Shown in pieces: positions 1 through 10,557 of a DNA stretch of 64,000 nt. Under the pieces are notes generated by a model that was given only the letters and a program-made list of their open reading frames with translations, was not told the origin of the DNA and searched no databases. Position numbers and translations under genes: made by a program. The first letter of the stretch is position 1; each line of letters begins with the position of its first letter. The DNA comes from Linnemannia schmuckeri. Its lineage: Eukaryota > Mortierellomycota > Mortierellomycetes > Mortierellales > Mortierellaceae. The stretch spans positions 2,542,001-2,606,000 of the forward strand of contig JANATG010000002.1 of NCBI GenBank assembly GCA_029449235.1, written 5' to 3'.

Positions 1-327
1 AGGAAGGCATCAAGGGAGGATCAAGGGCAGGGCAAGAGAGACAGCCACAAACAAAGGGGTTCAAGGAAATAGTAAAGAGCCGTTTGCTGTTGTTCTCCAG
101 ACATGGTGTGTTTATGACGCCACTTATACGCATGCGTGCAGTACACCAGTTAAACGCGCTAACTATAGCCTAGACAAGGAGATTGATTAACACTAGAAGT
201 GAGGGCACTAGTCTATGAAATGGCAAGGCTTTACTCGTCGTTAATTGTATTGAGTCTCATTTGCTTCCTCATTCTCACTCTCATTGTACAAATCGTTCTC
301 TTCGCCCGATTAAATGTTGCCCATTTC
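1..327. other. Window edge, no gene recognised
   Basis: No coding region that I can support. The stretch lies just downstream of the decayed F-box copy that ends at 328 and probably holds its former 3' flank. Confidence 0.4.
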
Positions 328-1410
328 CTATGCATAGATAATCCTTCCAATGCGCGCTTTTGGCCAGTTCTCAGCAATCCTCATCTTCTCAGCAGCGTTT
401 CCAATGCCAACCATTATGAAATACAAATCAGTTACCTCTAAATCCTTGAGATTCTTCAACACATCCAACCCACTCTCCAGAATCATCGCCAGGCCGTCAA
501 ATTGTTGATATTCCTTATCGCTGAAGATGTATCCATCTTTCTTTATGTCAATGAAATAGCCCAGGGTGAGCTTCCGCAGCTTGGTGAATCGAGCAAATTG
601 TGAATAGACTTGACGCTGAGGGTTGAAACTTTCTTAAGGTCTCCCTCTTTGACCGACTGAGGCTCCTCGACAACCACTACCTTGAGTTCCGGCCTAGAGA
701 TATAATGAATCCCGCAGCTAAAGATCTCGAGGTCCGTGCGTACCCATTCAGAGCTCACAATCTCCCGCGCATCCAAAAGAACCACCACGATCTTCAACGC
801 TACTTCCTACAATGCTAAAATCCTTGAGATTGGGTAGCGAGCAGAGTAAGTAGTTAATCGGGCCTCCGCTCCTGCAATAGTTTCCCTCCAGCCGAAAGAC
901 TTTCAACATTGCGGCGTGTTTATTGAGTGCCTCGGCAGCCATGAATCCCAAACGAAAACATTCCCGCTTCTCATCCCTAAGACAGTATGCAACCTCCTTC
1001 AATCCTGCAGTACACAGATCGAGAAACTCGGCAAGCTCCTCCTCCTCGCCATTTTGCACGCCATCGATCCAGAGCGACGTGAGGCGAGGGAAAGTGGACG
1101 GGCAGTCTCCCAGAAATCTGCCCATGCGTATCTTTCTGGCGACCAACCGGAGGGATTCGACAAGGTGGCCATTGCGTTTCAAAGCTCCTTTCCTGGCACA
1201 CTACATGAACCCGTCCACCCAGGCCTGGTTTCCTACCTGCTCGCTGGCGGTTCCTGAACGATCCTCGACGTACCTCCAGAGAACAAGGTGGAAAATGGCC
1301 TTCCAGGATTGACAAACACGGGTGCAGATGGCCAGGTCGTACTGGCTGAGGAAGGGTATGGCGTTTTCACGTATTTCATAGGAGAGAGTGTGAAACGACG
1401 CCGCGTCCAT
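328..1410 (-). pseudogene. Decayed F-box/LRR-like paralogue
   Basis: A frameshifted relative of the intact gene at 4409-5602. The start codon (1410) opens an F-box segment (MDAASFHTLSYEI, then CTRVCQSW and LVLWRYVED) that runs out near 1201. Homology resumes in another frame from about 1182 to 797, with the sister-gene motifs SLWIDGV and CTAGLK. It shifts again to a third frame (about 797 to 543, SSEWVRTDLEIF). The last codons, with an ENWPKARIG motif like the family's C-terminus, end at a TAG at 328-330. At least two frameshifts make a full-length product impossible without introns that I cannot find. It is closer to the 4409-5602 gene than to its direct neighbour at 1647-2789. Intact family members would be expected to act as SCF ubiquitin-ligase adaptors through the F-box; this copy is not expected to work. 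Confidence 0.82.
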
Positions 1411-1646
1411 TGCTGTTATACCCTGTGAGGATGATGATGAAGTGAATCATGTTCGTTTTAAAAAATCGTGATCAAAAATAATCGAAAGATGCATATGACA
1501 AATCGCGCTCTGGACCCCTATAGAAAAAAAAAAAAAAAGCTCACACGAGTTTCAATTTCTACAGGCTTGTCGGGGGCGATCTCAGCACCGGCAAAGGTCG
1601 CTATTATCAATTCATAGTAGAGGGAACTAAATGTCAATTTTATTTG

Positions 1647-2789
1647 TTATTCAAAAATATCTTCATAGTCCGAAAGGGACCCGTAGATCAATTCGTCAGG
1701 GTGTATGGGAGTGTTGTCAGCGTCCGTAAAATAGTCTGTCTGTCCGATCGTTGCGTGGGGCCAGTGCTCTGCAAACCAGCTCTGCTCCGTGTCGCCGTCA
1801 ATGTAAACCTCCATATCCTCCAACCCCACAATCCTTAACTCCTTCAACCCCTTCAATAGATCCAGGCCGCTCTCGACTGTCATCGCGAGACAGTCATATT
1901 GTCGCCAGTACTCCTTGTTTCCTCGATAGTAATCGGTCGACTTTGTGTCCATCCGCAAACCTAATCGCAACTCTCGGAGCTTTGTGAAGCGAGCAAGCTT
2001 TGCATAGACTTGACGCTGGAGCTTGATACTCTCTTCCTTCGTCCCGCGCTTGACAAGTTTACTCGCTGGTTTCCGACTAATGGTACGAGTGATCTCCGGT
2101 CGCGGAATGTTCCCGATGCGGCAGTGAAAGACCTCCAGATCCAGGCAGACCCATTCCGACTGAGCGATCACGCGTGCATCCAGCCAGCCACCAAGAGTGG
2201 TTTCGAAATTGCTAGAAAGGTAGAGCTCCTTGAGTTTAGGCGCCGTGCAAAGAAGCCGATCGATATACTTCTCTTCGACTGAATTCCTGGTCTCTATGCG
2301 GAAGATCTCGATTGTGTCGGCGTGCTTGAGGAGCGCTTCAAACGACAGTCGCCAGAATTCAATGCCTAGCTTGGGCCTGATAGACTCCCGAAAGACGAGT
2401 TTTCTCCAACTTGCAGAACTCATGCCGATAAACTGAGCAATGTCCTTGTCGTTGACAAACTCGAGCGAGGACTCAAACTCTGCCGATGTCAATTGTTGGA
2501 ACTTAGACGGACAGAATGGCAGAAAGTCTTCCAAAACACAATAGACCTCGGATCGAAACTTGAGAGAATGGATAAGGTGTCCATTGGCCCTTAGCGCGCG
2601 CGAAATAGCATGCCTCCTGATTTCGTTCTTGTCCCAGTATATGTCAATATGGCGCCAGAGATGCGGGTGGTACAGTTCCTTCCAGGCTCGACAAACGCGT
2701 AGACAGACGGTCAGGTCGTGCTGGCTGAGATGGCGTGCGACCATCATTTGGACCTCCAGTGGGAGCGTTGCGAACGATGTTGCATTCAT
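1647..2789 (-). CDS. F-box protein, LRR-like family (380 aa)
   Basis: Intact single-exon gene from ATG at 2789. Residues about 4-50 form an F-box (SFATLPLEVQMMVARHL, VCLRVCRAWKEL, LWRHIDI), the motif that binds Skp1 and recruits targets to an SCF ubiquitin ligase. The rest is a leucine-rich, LRR-like body with repeated 'L..LRELRL' segments and no clear known domain. Two blocks are shared with all paralogues in this window: WVCLDLEVFHCRIGNIPRP near residue 215 and MTVESGLDLLKGLKELRIVG near residue 305, followed by a W....WP motif (WFAEHWPHA). It lies in a same-strand tandem array of six copies, about 250 bp from the next. The substrate is unknown; the SCF role is family knowledge, not seen here. 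Confidence 0.86.
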   Translation of the reverse strand: MNATSFATLPLEVQMMVARHLSQHDLTVCLRVCRAWKELYHPHLWRHIDIYWDKNEIRRHAISRALRANGHLIHSLKFRSEVYCVLEDFLPFCPSKFQQLTSAEFESSLEFVNDKDIAQFIGMSSASWRKLVFRESIRPKLGIEFWRLSFEALLKHADTIEIFRIETRNSVEEKYIDRLLCTAPKLKELYLSSNFETTLGGWLDARVIAQSEWVCLDLEVFHCRIGNIPRPEITRTISRKPASKLVKRGTKEESIKLQRQVYAKLARFTKLRELRLGLRMDTKSTDYYRGNKEYWRQYDCLAMTVESGLDLLKGLKELRIVGLEDMEVYIDGDTEQSWFAEHWPHATIGQTDYFTDADNTPIHPDELIYGSLSDYEDIFE

Positions 2790-3039
2790 TTCGGTAAGGC
2801 CTTGATTCGTTGCTGTTGATTCCTGTTGTTATTTTAATTAAAGGATGTAAAGGAGTCGCGATTCACAAGAGTTAGGAAGACGAAAACGACATAAAACGCG
2901 AGCTGCCACACGTGACAAATGTGCCAAATAATTAGCAGCGTTCTTCCTTGCAAGCAACCCAACCTACTGAAAAGGTGTGCTCGTGAGTCCCAAGAATAAA
3001 TAAAAAGAAAAGATTTAATGCTGCATCTGTCTGGGAGCT

Positions 3040-4161
3040 CTATTCAAGGTACTGATCGTGGAAAAACTCCCCAAGGGCAATCTTCGCCTGAGGCCAATGC
3101 TCCTTGAACCACGCCTGCTCCCTGTCACCTTCCGTATAAACCTCCATGTCCTCCAGTCCAACTACTCGCAACTCCTTCAACCCCTTCAGCAGATCCAGAC
3201 CGCTGTCCAAAGTCATGGCGAGACAGTCAAACTGTTTTTTGTACGTCTTGTCCCCAAGTTCGTACGCAGGGTTGCATACGTCCATCTCCAAACCCAGCCT
3301 CAGTTCCCGTAACTTTGTAAGCTTGGCCAACTTGGAGTACACCTTGTGCTGAAGGTCGAGACTCTCCTGAAGTGTACCCTCTACAATATAGTCTTCTGCA
3401 GGATCTTCACCAATATCGCGGGTTATATCTGGTCGTGGGATGTTGCCAATCCTGCATTGAAAGACTTCGAGATCCAAACAAACCCACTCCATATCCACAA
3501 TCTTCTCGGCGTCCAACCAACCTCCAGCAGTTGAATTGTAGTGTCCAACTACAGAGAGCTCTTTGAGATTGGTCGCCGAGCAGAGCAGTTGCTCTACAAG
3601 TCCTTCTGTGGAGCCAGCCTCGCTCTCCCAGCGGAATACCTCAAGGAACTCGGCATGCCTCGAAAGGACCTCCCTGGATCGTGGCCCAAAGTCGATCCCT
3701 TCCCTGGACTCTCCAATCTCATTAAGTGCGAGCTCCTTCCATTTTGTGCCGGTCAGGTCAAGAAACTGGGCCATAGTTTCATCCGTAGACTCGTCGAAAT
3801 AGCCCTCAATTTCCGCCGAATGCAGGTTTGGGAAGACGGGGCGGGGAGATGAGGAGGGTGGAAAGAGCTTCATAAACGAAAACAGAGGATCACTAAATCC
3901 TGCCAACAGTTTGAGAGAGTAGACATGCTCCCTATTGGCCTTCAGCGCTTTTACCAGTTTGGGATCAAAGTCGTCGCTCTCTTCCCCCAAAACCACTACA
4001 TGTCTCCAGAGGTACCGGTGGAAAGACGCTCTCCAAGCTTTACAGACGAGGACACAGAGGCTCAGGTCAAATGAATCGAGTTGAGACGCGATCATTCCAA
4101 TGACCTCTGGTGGAAGGTCGCCAAACGAGGTGGCGTCTATTGTGATGTTCTCCTGACTCAT
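3040..4161 (-). CDS. F-box protein, LRR-like family (373 aa)
   Basis: Intact single-exon gene, ATG at 4161. The F-box is at about residues 10-55 (SFGDLPPEVIGMIASQL, CVLVCKAWRASFHRYLWRH). The LRR-like body carries the family blocks EWVCLDLEVFQCRIGNIPRP and MTLDSGLDLLKGLKEL, then WFKEHWPQAK near the C-terminus. It is the closest relative of the 1647-2789 gene: both share an almost identical C-terminal segment (LEDMEVY), which suggests a fairly recent duplication or gene conversion. It is predicted to be a nucleocytoplasmic SCF adaptor with an unknown target. No signal peptide or membrane segment is seen. Its neighbours on both sides are paralogues on the same strand. Confidence 0.86.
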   Translation of the reverse strand: MSQENITIDATSFGDLPPEVIGMIASQLDSFDLSLCVLVCKAWRASFHRYLWRHVVVLGEESDDFDPKLVKALKANREHVYSLKLLAGFSDPLFSFMKLFPPSSSPRPVFPNLHSAEIEGYFDESTDETMAQFLDLTGTKWKELALNEIGESREGIDFGPRSREVLSRHAEFLEVFRWESEAGSTEGLVEQLLCSATNLKELSVVGHYNSTAGGWLDAEKIVDMEWVCLDLEVFQCRIGNIPRPDITRDIGEDPAEDYIVEGTLQESLDLQHKVYSKLAKLTKLRELRLGLEMDVCNPAYELGDKTYKKQFDCLAMTLDSGLDLLKGLKELRVVGLEDMEVYTEGDREQAWFKEHWPQAKIALGEFFHDQYLE

Positions 4162-4408
4162 TGTAGTTGGCTCCTGATTCGTTGTAGTGAATTCTTGTGC
4201 TGTTGTTGGTTCCTGGATGCGTTGCGGTTGCTCCTGTTAATCGAGCGGATGATGTTGCGAGGAGAGTTGTGATACATTAAGAAAAAATGGCCCGTTAGAA
4301 ATAAAATCAGTGACGTATTGGGTATTTCAAAGTATTCATGCACAAACTACTAGATCAGGAGAGTGGGTTTTTATGTATTATACATCAATCCTCGCCACCA
4401 TCCATGCC

Positions 4409-5602
4409 CTAATAGTCAGAGTAAGGGTTAGAGTCAGAGTCAGACTCCGCGCTAGAGCCATCGTTTGAGCACTGATCCCAACCATAAGGGTCGTCCTCTG
4501 AATCTGTATCGTCCGATCCCAACTCTGGAAAATGATACATCCGTCCAACGTGCGCCTTTGGCCAACTTCTCTTCATCCATTCCTCCTCCTCCGCGTAACT
4601 GCGGATGCCAAACTCCAGAAAATACAGCTCAACCTCCTCCATTTCCTTGAGATCCTTCAGCAGATCCAGACCGCTGTCCAGAGTCATTGCAAGACCGTCG
4701 AACTGTATGAGGTAATCCTTGTTGGCCCGTCGGTACTGGGATGAATTCTCGTTGACCGGAAATCCTAACGAGAGCTTTCGCAATTTGGTGAACTTGGCAA
4801 GCTTGGTGTAGACTTGACGATGAAGATCCATGCTCTCCTGAGGCGTTCCTTTTTTGACCCGTTTGCTTGTAGGTTCTCCAGCAATCATGCGAGTGATGTC
4901 CGGTCGGGGGATGTTGCCAATCTCACAACCAAAGACCTCGAGGTCGGAGCAGGCCCAGTCAGACTTTACAATCTCATTTGCGTCTAAAGTACCACCGCGA
5001 CCAACCAATCGATCGCTCAAAAAAACGAATTCCTTGAGATTGGGTAGCGAACACAGTAACTGATTGATAGGTTTCGCACCACTGACATAGTCACCCTCCA
5101 AGCGGACGACCTCCAGCGTACCAGCGTGTTCGATAAGAGCCCAGGCCGCAGTATCAAATTCAAAACATCCTGAGTTGCTGTCGCGGAGGCAATAGACGAC
5201 TTTCTTCAATCCTGCAGTGCACCGATTGAGAAGGGCGGTAAGGTCGTCCTCGTCGCCGTTGGTCACGCCATCGATCCAAAGCGACGTTAACAGAGGGAAG
5301 GTCGGAGGACAATTTTCCAGAAAGCTGTCCATGTAGAGCCTGTTAGTCACGATTCGGAGGGACTGGATAAAGGCACCGTTGCGTTTTAAACCACCCTCTA
5401 TGGCAGCTTTATCGACCCCGCTCATGCTCCTGTATTTTTCGTTATTGAGTGGGTCTTCGACGTGTCGCCAGAGAACAGGGGTGAATATCTTGTTCCAGGC
5501 TTGACTGACGCGGGCGCAGACGGCCATTTCGTGTCGACTGAGGTGAGATATCATCATCGCCTGTATTTCGAGCGGAAGCGTGGCGAGCGTGGTCGTGTCC
5601 AT
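4409..5602 (-). CDS. F-box protein with acidic C-terminal tail (397 aa)
   Basis: Intact single-exon gene, ATG at 5602. The F-box is at about residues 5-50 (TLATLPLEIQAMMISHLS, CARVSQAWNKIF, LWRHVED). The body has the family blocks SDWACSDLEVFGCEIGNIP and MTLDSGLDLLKDLKEM, and a WMKRSWPKAHVG motif. Unlike its neighbours it ends in a roughly 40-residue Asp/Glu/Ser-rich tail (SDDTDSEDDPYG and onward), which may be disordered. The broken copy at 328-1410 is its nearest relative, so this subtype flanks the two genes of the other subtype. The SCF adaptor role is inferred from the F-box; the target is unknown. Confidence 0.86.
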   Translation of the reverse strand: MDTTTLATLPLEIQAMMISHLSRHEMAVCARVSQAWNKIFTPVLWRHVEDPLNNEKYRSMSGVDKAAIEGGLKRNGAFIQSLRIVTNRLYMDSFLENCPPTFPLLTSLWIDGVTNGDEDDLTALLNRCTAGLKKVVYCLRDSNSGCFEFDTAAWALIEHAGTLEVVRLEGDYVSGAKPINQLLCSLPNLKEFVFLSDRLVGRGGTLDANEIVKSDWACSDLEVFGCEIGNIPRPDITRMIAGEPTSKRVKKGTPQESMDLHRQVYTKLAKFTKLRKLSLGFPVNENSSQYRRANKDYLIQFDGLAMTLDSGLDLLKDLKEMEEVELYFLEFGIRSYAEEEEWMKRSWPKAHVGRMYHFPELGSDDTDSEDDPYGWDQCSNDGSSAESDSDSNPYSDY

Positions 5603-6016
5603 GGTTGCCGAGAGTTGTTGTTGTTGGTTGATTGGTGTGGGGAAGAGAGGAAGATTATTATCATTACAGTCTTAGGTTAAATACTAAGACTAGGAAGAGA
5701 GGATGAAAGAGTAAAAAAAGGCGTGATTGTGACTTTACATCGATCAGATATGAAAAAATTAGTGTGGTCAATACGATTCAAAGGCCGCTTAGAACAATAG
5801 AAAATCAGAAGGAAGGGCCTTTTGAACGACAACCTAGCTTTCATTCAAAGTTGATAACAGAATCAACTTAAGTAGCAATGCAATCAACAATAAACGACCT
5901 CGTTTTTATTCTCTCCTCGTCTCTTTTCATAGTTTCACTTTGAATACCTCTCTGTCCTCAATCAGGGGATTGGTTCAGTTGTCCCGTCGAGTTGACTTAT
6001 GACCCCATAGTGGCAT
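5603..6016. other. Intergenic spacer in F-box array
   Basis: About 410 AT-rich bases between the 4409-5602 gene and the truncated end of the next copy. It should hold the promoter of the 4409-5602 gene near 5603-5750. I see no further gene and no clear TATA element that I would defend. Confidence 0.4.
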
Positions 6017-6791
6017 TCAGCCAGTCCTTCCACCAGCATCTGGCTTGACAATAATCATCCCCCCGTTTAAGGCCGACAACACCCGCAGCTCCCTCAACTT
6101 GGGCGCCAACTCAACCACCCTCCACACTTCCTCCTCGCGAAGAAAATTATTAGCCTCCACATGCAACACCTCCAGCGTCGAAACGTGCTTCAGCAACGCC
6201 TCAAACGACTTGTATCCAAAATGCACCCTGCCATGCGCGACATGCCACACCTGGAACACAAGGCGCTTCCACCCAACAGTACTACAATCAAGAAACGCCG
6301 CAATCCTGTCATCATTATGCTCAATCCCTATCCCCTTAAACTCCGCCGATGTCAACTGCGAGAAAGAAGGTGTGCAGGTATCCATGAACGACTCAAAGTA
6401 TCCGTCGCCGTGGTCACAGGTTAAACGCAGCGTTTTAACAAAGTTGCCGTTGCTTCTCAAGGCGTCTGCGGACGCGCGCTCCAGGAATGTGTTTGACCAG
6501 TCGATGGCGTTGTCAGACCACATGCTGCTACTATCCTCGTGCACTTCAATATGTCTCCAGAGGATTCGGTTGAACTTGGCCTTCCAGGATTCGGTTGAAC
6601 TTGGCCTTCCAGGATTCGGTTGAACTTGGCCTTCCAGGATTCGGTTGAACTTGGCCTTCCAGGATTCGGTTGAACTTGGCCTTCCAGGATCGGGAAACGC
6701 GGATACAGACTGCTAGATCGTGTTTGTAGAGATTTGATATAATCATTTCCTGGATCTCCAAAGGAAGCTGGTCGAACGACAGCGTACTCAT
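6017..6791 (-). pseudogene. F-box paralogue broken by a 25-bp repeat expansion and C-terminal loss
   Basis: The ATG at 6791 opens an F-box (SFDQLPLEIQEMIISNLY, VCIRVSRSWKAKFNRIL). The codons for KAKFNRIL lie in a 25-bp unit present five times in tandem (6561-6685). The four extra units add 100 bp, which is not a multiple of three, so the frame shifts and the product stops after 81 residues, with KAKFNRIL read twice. Beyond the repeat the normal continuation (WRHIEVHEDS and an LRR-like body of about 175 codons) is open in another frame as far as 6017. The body ends early, near residue 230 of the family alignment, without the IPRP and SGLDLL blocks, so the 3' half is also missing. An interrupted transcript could still give an F-box-only peptide, but I regard the gene as broken. 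Confidence 0.8.
6561..6685. repeat. 25-bp minisatellite, five exact copies, inside an F-box coding region
   Basis: Five identical head-to-tail copies of a 25-bp unit beginning AGGATTCGGTTGAAC and ending TTGGCCTTCC. A partial sixth unit (AGGATCGGG) follows on the right. The copies show no point differences, which points to recent expansion or ongoing homogenisation. The unit length is not divisible by three, so copy number sets the reading frame of the surrounding F-box gene: one, four or seven copies keep the frame, and the five seen here do not. Confidence 0.95.
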
Positions 6792-7114
6792 GGTGGTTGG
6801 CTCAATGCTTGCTTATTGGTGGTTGATGAGTGTGATGAAAAGATGCGATCAAACCAAAAAAAAATCGAAGCTAAATAATTTCTGCAGGCGCACCCCACAT
6901 TGGACAATCTGCAAAAGACTGGTGGCAAGGCATTTTGTTTTGTAAGAAAACAATAATAAATGCAATTGCAACTCAAGAGGAGAAGTTACCCACAGAAAAA
7001 CAAGACACATTATTCAAAATCTCATCATTGCACAACGTCATATCCGACACCTGCCTCCTGAAATTGTCACAGTTTGGTGTACTGAATACTGGAATGAGGC
7101 CTATATTTCTTGAC

Positions 7115-8157
7115 TCATTCCCGCTCCGGTTCATTCAAAATATCTACTTCCGCACCCTCAAGCCCAACCACTCACAGCTCCTTGCGATTCTTCATCAAAC
7201 CTAGTCCACTGTCTAGAGTCGTCGCAAGGTAATCATATTGTTGGTAGAGTTCCATGATGTGTCGTGAGTGCATGTAAATCACCTGGAACAAAGGCATGTT
7301 GAAATTGAGCTTCCGCAGACTGGTAAGTCGACTTAGTTTTGTACAAGACCGCTCCTGAGTCCGCCGACTCTCTTCCATTGTGCCCTTGAGAGTGTAACTG
7401 CTTGCTGATTTCTCCATGGTTCTGTGGGTGATATTTGATCGGAGGTTGATCCTAACCTGGCACACAAGCACATTGAGGAAGTCACATATCCAGTCTGCTC
7501 CAAACGTGTTATTGATATCCAGCCAGGCTTTGCCATCACTGATTGGTGGCAGCAGACGCAAATCCTTAAGACAAAGTGCTCAACAAGCAGACGTTGAATA
7601 TCCTGGCTCCTATAAGACGACCTCATTTTCAAAAGAACGACTTCCTGTGTGATGACATGCTTGAGGAGCGCTGCGACCGACAACGTGTCAAACCGAACAA
7701 GTCTAGGACTCATCGTCGCATTGAAGTAAAACACAAGCGTTCTCTATCCAGCAGAGCTCCTACCAGTAAAATCACCAATGAAATCGTCGGTGCTCATGAT
7801 ACTCATAGACTCTACCGATCTCGACTGCACAAAAGTTGATGGACTGTGAGAAAGGAGTAACTGAAAAATGTCATATTGGAAGCACGTCACCTTTAGTGAT
7901 TGGATGAGACGACCATTGAAAAACAGGGCGCCCGCTGCTGCTGATCGCAAGCAAATATGGTTCCAGTCCAGTAGCAGCCCCCCTGCACCGGCGCTGTCCT
8001 GCTTGATGATTTTGTGAGTTGACTCTTCGACGCGTCTCCAGAGAGGGACCCTCCAGGCTCGATAGATGCGGACGCAGACGGTCAGGTTGTAATGGGAGGA
8101 AATGGCTCAATCACCCATTGAATGTCCAACGGTAGGTCACCGAAAGATGTCGTCTAC
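7115..8157 (-). pseudogene. Highly decayed F-box paralogue
   Basis: Family homology can be followed from an F-box beginning near 8150 (SFGDLPLDIQWVI, without an ATG) through several frames to VVGLEGAEVDILN at the end near 7117. The best-kept segment is 7172-7561, which holds a version of the IPRP block (ADWICDFLNVL) and TTLDSGLGLMKNRKEL. At least three frameshifts and an in-frame TGA right after KEL interrupt it. This is the oldest-looking copy of the array, judged by the number of lesions. Confidence 0.75.
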
Positions 8158-8442
8158 TTTGTTGCTGATCCTTGTTCCACTATGGCTCCTGAGGGTTGGA
8201 AGATGCTCGTGAATGGAGAAGCGCGAGATTATTTTTTTTACCAAGGTAGTGATGGGTCGTCTGTGACGACACATCAATTTTATTCAATTGAAAAGTGGAA
8301 CTGTCTAAGTGAAGCTCGTACGAGCACATAGTCTACTTCACTACGTAAAGCATACTAAACAGTACATCGGTACCTGAGGACCACAGCCCGTCCTCTTACG
8401 AGTCCGGACGACCCTTGCTGCTTTAACGCGAGCTCAAGGGAT

Positions 8443-9441
8443 CTAGCCGTCTTCCTTCTCCAACTCCTTGATGACCATATTGCCTCTCCTCTCCATAATA
8501 TCCATGCGCCTCAGGCCCATAAGGGACTCGATGGCTGCTTGATCAGCCACTCGTGTGTCGCGCTGCGCGCCTGGGCACCGCTCTCCGTCGTGTTCTGTGT
8601 AGGCTCGTCCGCAGAGGCACTCATCCTCTCGGAGTTTCCATCCATATATATGTTTCCACCCGCCGCTCTGACGCTCGGTTGTGCGTTTCTGTTCCATGCT
8701 GGCCGTGATATCGGTCGCCATCGCTCGCTTGACCGTCACCTCGCATCTAGGTATCCATAACTGCTTCCTCGCCTCCTTCTCGACGTACCGACAAAACAGC
8801 CGACTCACGTGCTGGGCAATGCTGGCCGGGATGCCCTTGAACACCTTGTCCCACGCTTTTGCTAGGGCTATAGGCACGAGACCTCGGTAAATGTGGCTGG
8901 CTGTCCATGCCTCCTCGCTCTGCTGCTGCCACTCCTCCTCCTCTCCTGGCTTCTCGACCACCGACCACAATGCCTCGCGGCACGTGCTTGTTCTTGGCTT
9001 CTTCCAGACGATATTCGGCGGTGGTGATTTTCCTAGCTGACGCTTCTTCTCTCTCTGCGTGTTGAAGTATCTTGTGGCGATCGCTCCCCATCCATCCACT
9101 CGTTTGAGGGCGTCCTTCAAGATCTCGTCTTGCACCTCCCTACTCTTGGGGCACGTCCAGACGTGAACGTTATCCTCCGTCTCTTGATCGCACTGTCGGC
9201 ATCGGTCGTTCTCGTACAGTTCTGGGCGTCTGGCGTGTAAGATATCCATGGTTGGTAGCATCCCGTGGACTTTCTTTATCCTGTGGCTGCGTAGACGTGT
9301 ATCCTGCTGAGAACTGAAAAAGGTATTGACTGGTTTGTTGTTGTGTATGTTAGAAAGAGTGCCCAGCCAGTCGGTGCCCTTGTAGTCCGGAATTGACCTC
9401 TTGGTCCTCTTGAGCGCCCTCCACTCCTGGTGTCAGCATCT
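8443..9441 (-). mobile_element. 5'-truncated LINE-like element, 3' end with zf-RVT-type Cys/His cluster
   Basis: The open frame runs on the minus strand from just after a TGA near 9441 to a stop at 8443, with no proper start codon of its own. The first ~75 codons resemble the C-terminal linker of non-LTR retrotransposon polyproteins (KRSIPDYKGTDWL, HRIKKVHGMLPTMD). They lead into a zinc-binding motif of the zf-RVT kind, CRQCDQETEDNVHVWTCP, typical after the reverse transcriptase of LINEs. A second Cys/His cluster (CLCGRAYTEHDGERCP) is near the end. RT and endonuclease parts are absent, as expected of 5' truncation during LINE insertion. A more decayed copy of the same protein is at 13480-14275. 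The 3' flank (8340-8442) may be its UTR. An ancient host gene derived from such an element cannot be excluded, since this frame is clean for about 330 codons. Confidence 0.65.
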
Positions 9442-9510
9442 TGTGGTCTGCATCTTCAAGCCCTCACAAAACACTGGCGCTTCGCGCAAGATACTGAGTT
9501 CACGCTATGT

Positions 9511-9930
9511 GGTGATTTAGAGTGCCTTCGCTTCTGGTGGCTATTTGACTATTTTGCGCGTTTGCCTGCGAGTGTCTGGAAAAGCACCTTTCTTTCCACG
9601 ATACGAGCAGGTAGGCCCTATCTCCTTTTGACCATTGGTAGCAGTAGTAGTTTCTAGTCTTTGGAGAATAGCTATTGACATAAAACATCTTTCTTTCCAT
9701 GATACGAACAGATCTTGAAAGTCATCTTTATTTGCGATACTGAGAAGGGACCACACATATATATACATCCTTTTCCTTGTCTGCCCGCTATCTGAGTTAT
9801 GCCCGTCGATTCTGGAGACACTCCATCGAACACAAGAGCTGTAGAGGGGTACTCCACCTTTCCTTCTCTCTCTTCCTCGATGGGTGACCCTATCGCACCT
9901 GGTCCTGACGCCAACGCCTCGGCCAGCCAA
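9511..9930 (-). repeat. Dispersed repeat, copy A (candidate tRNA-headed SINE)
   Basis: Read on the minus strand from 9930, this copy starts TTGGCTGGCCGAGGCGTTGG and matches the plus-strand sequence from 15346 to 15790 with moderate divergence along ~430 bp. Similarity stops sharply at both ends: the flanks are unrelated. The head resembles a Pol III box A, and GGTGCGATAGG about 20 bases later is a weak box B. A segment with CGTGGAAAGAAAG occurs twice within each copy. Short open frames are shared between the copies (SWKERCF) but are too short and gapped to call coding. Confidence 0.7.
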
Positions 9931-10557
9931 TTTTTTTATTTTTTTTGTTTTTTTATGTGTACCAGTAAAATAGTTATTTCTAAATATCCGCCTCGTGTGT
10001 GAGCACAAGGTGAACAAGGGGCAGCCGGTCACTCTAAACTACTTTTCCGGTCTTGAAATGACGGTCCTGGTCCTTGCACCAGGTGTAGAATACCTGTACC
10101 ATCGGAGGTGGTTTATTTTTTGAAGAGTGTTATGTTGGGAACCCCACTCACGTCTCTAGTAAGTGAGCGATCCACGTTGAGGTTTGATATGGGCTCCTCA
10201 GTCTTCCGTGGGTCCATTGCTGTCCGTCAAAGGACAAAGTTCAAGAAGATGATCCTCTTGTGCTTTCACACTAGACGACTCATCTTCTGAGAGACTTGCG
10301 ACTATTCTAATTACGCTCGAGTGACATCCAGTCAGGAGGGGGGATTGCGGCAGGGGCGTGGGAAGGGCTTGGAGAGAGAGATGACGTGATCCCTACCGAC
10401 TTCTTCTGTGGACTTGTAGCTCCGTAAGCTGGGTGAGCGTGAGGAGAATAGAAACGTATCTCGGGACAGGACTATACCGTCCATTGCGGTCAGAGAAACA
10501 CACCTAATGGTGAAAAAACCTCCACTGTTTGTGCTGCAGAACTATCTGAGGCATTTC
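9931..10557. other. Non-coding stretch between repeats
   Basis: No gene that I can support. A T-rich tract lies at 9931-9954. The remainder is moderately GC-rich with no family resemblance that I recognise, and is probably old repeat sequence. Confidence 0.35.

Noticed and set aside
6561..6685. CRISPR-like direct repeats
   Set aside because: Units abut with no spacers; it is a minisatellite in a eukaryotic gene.
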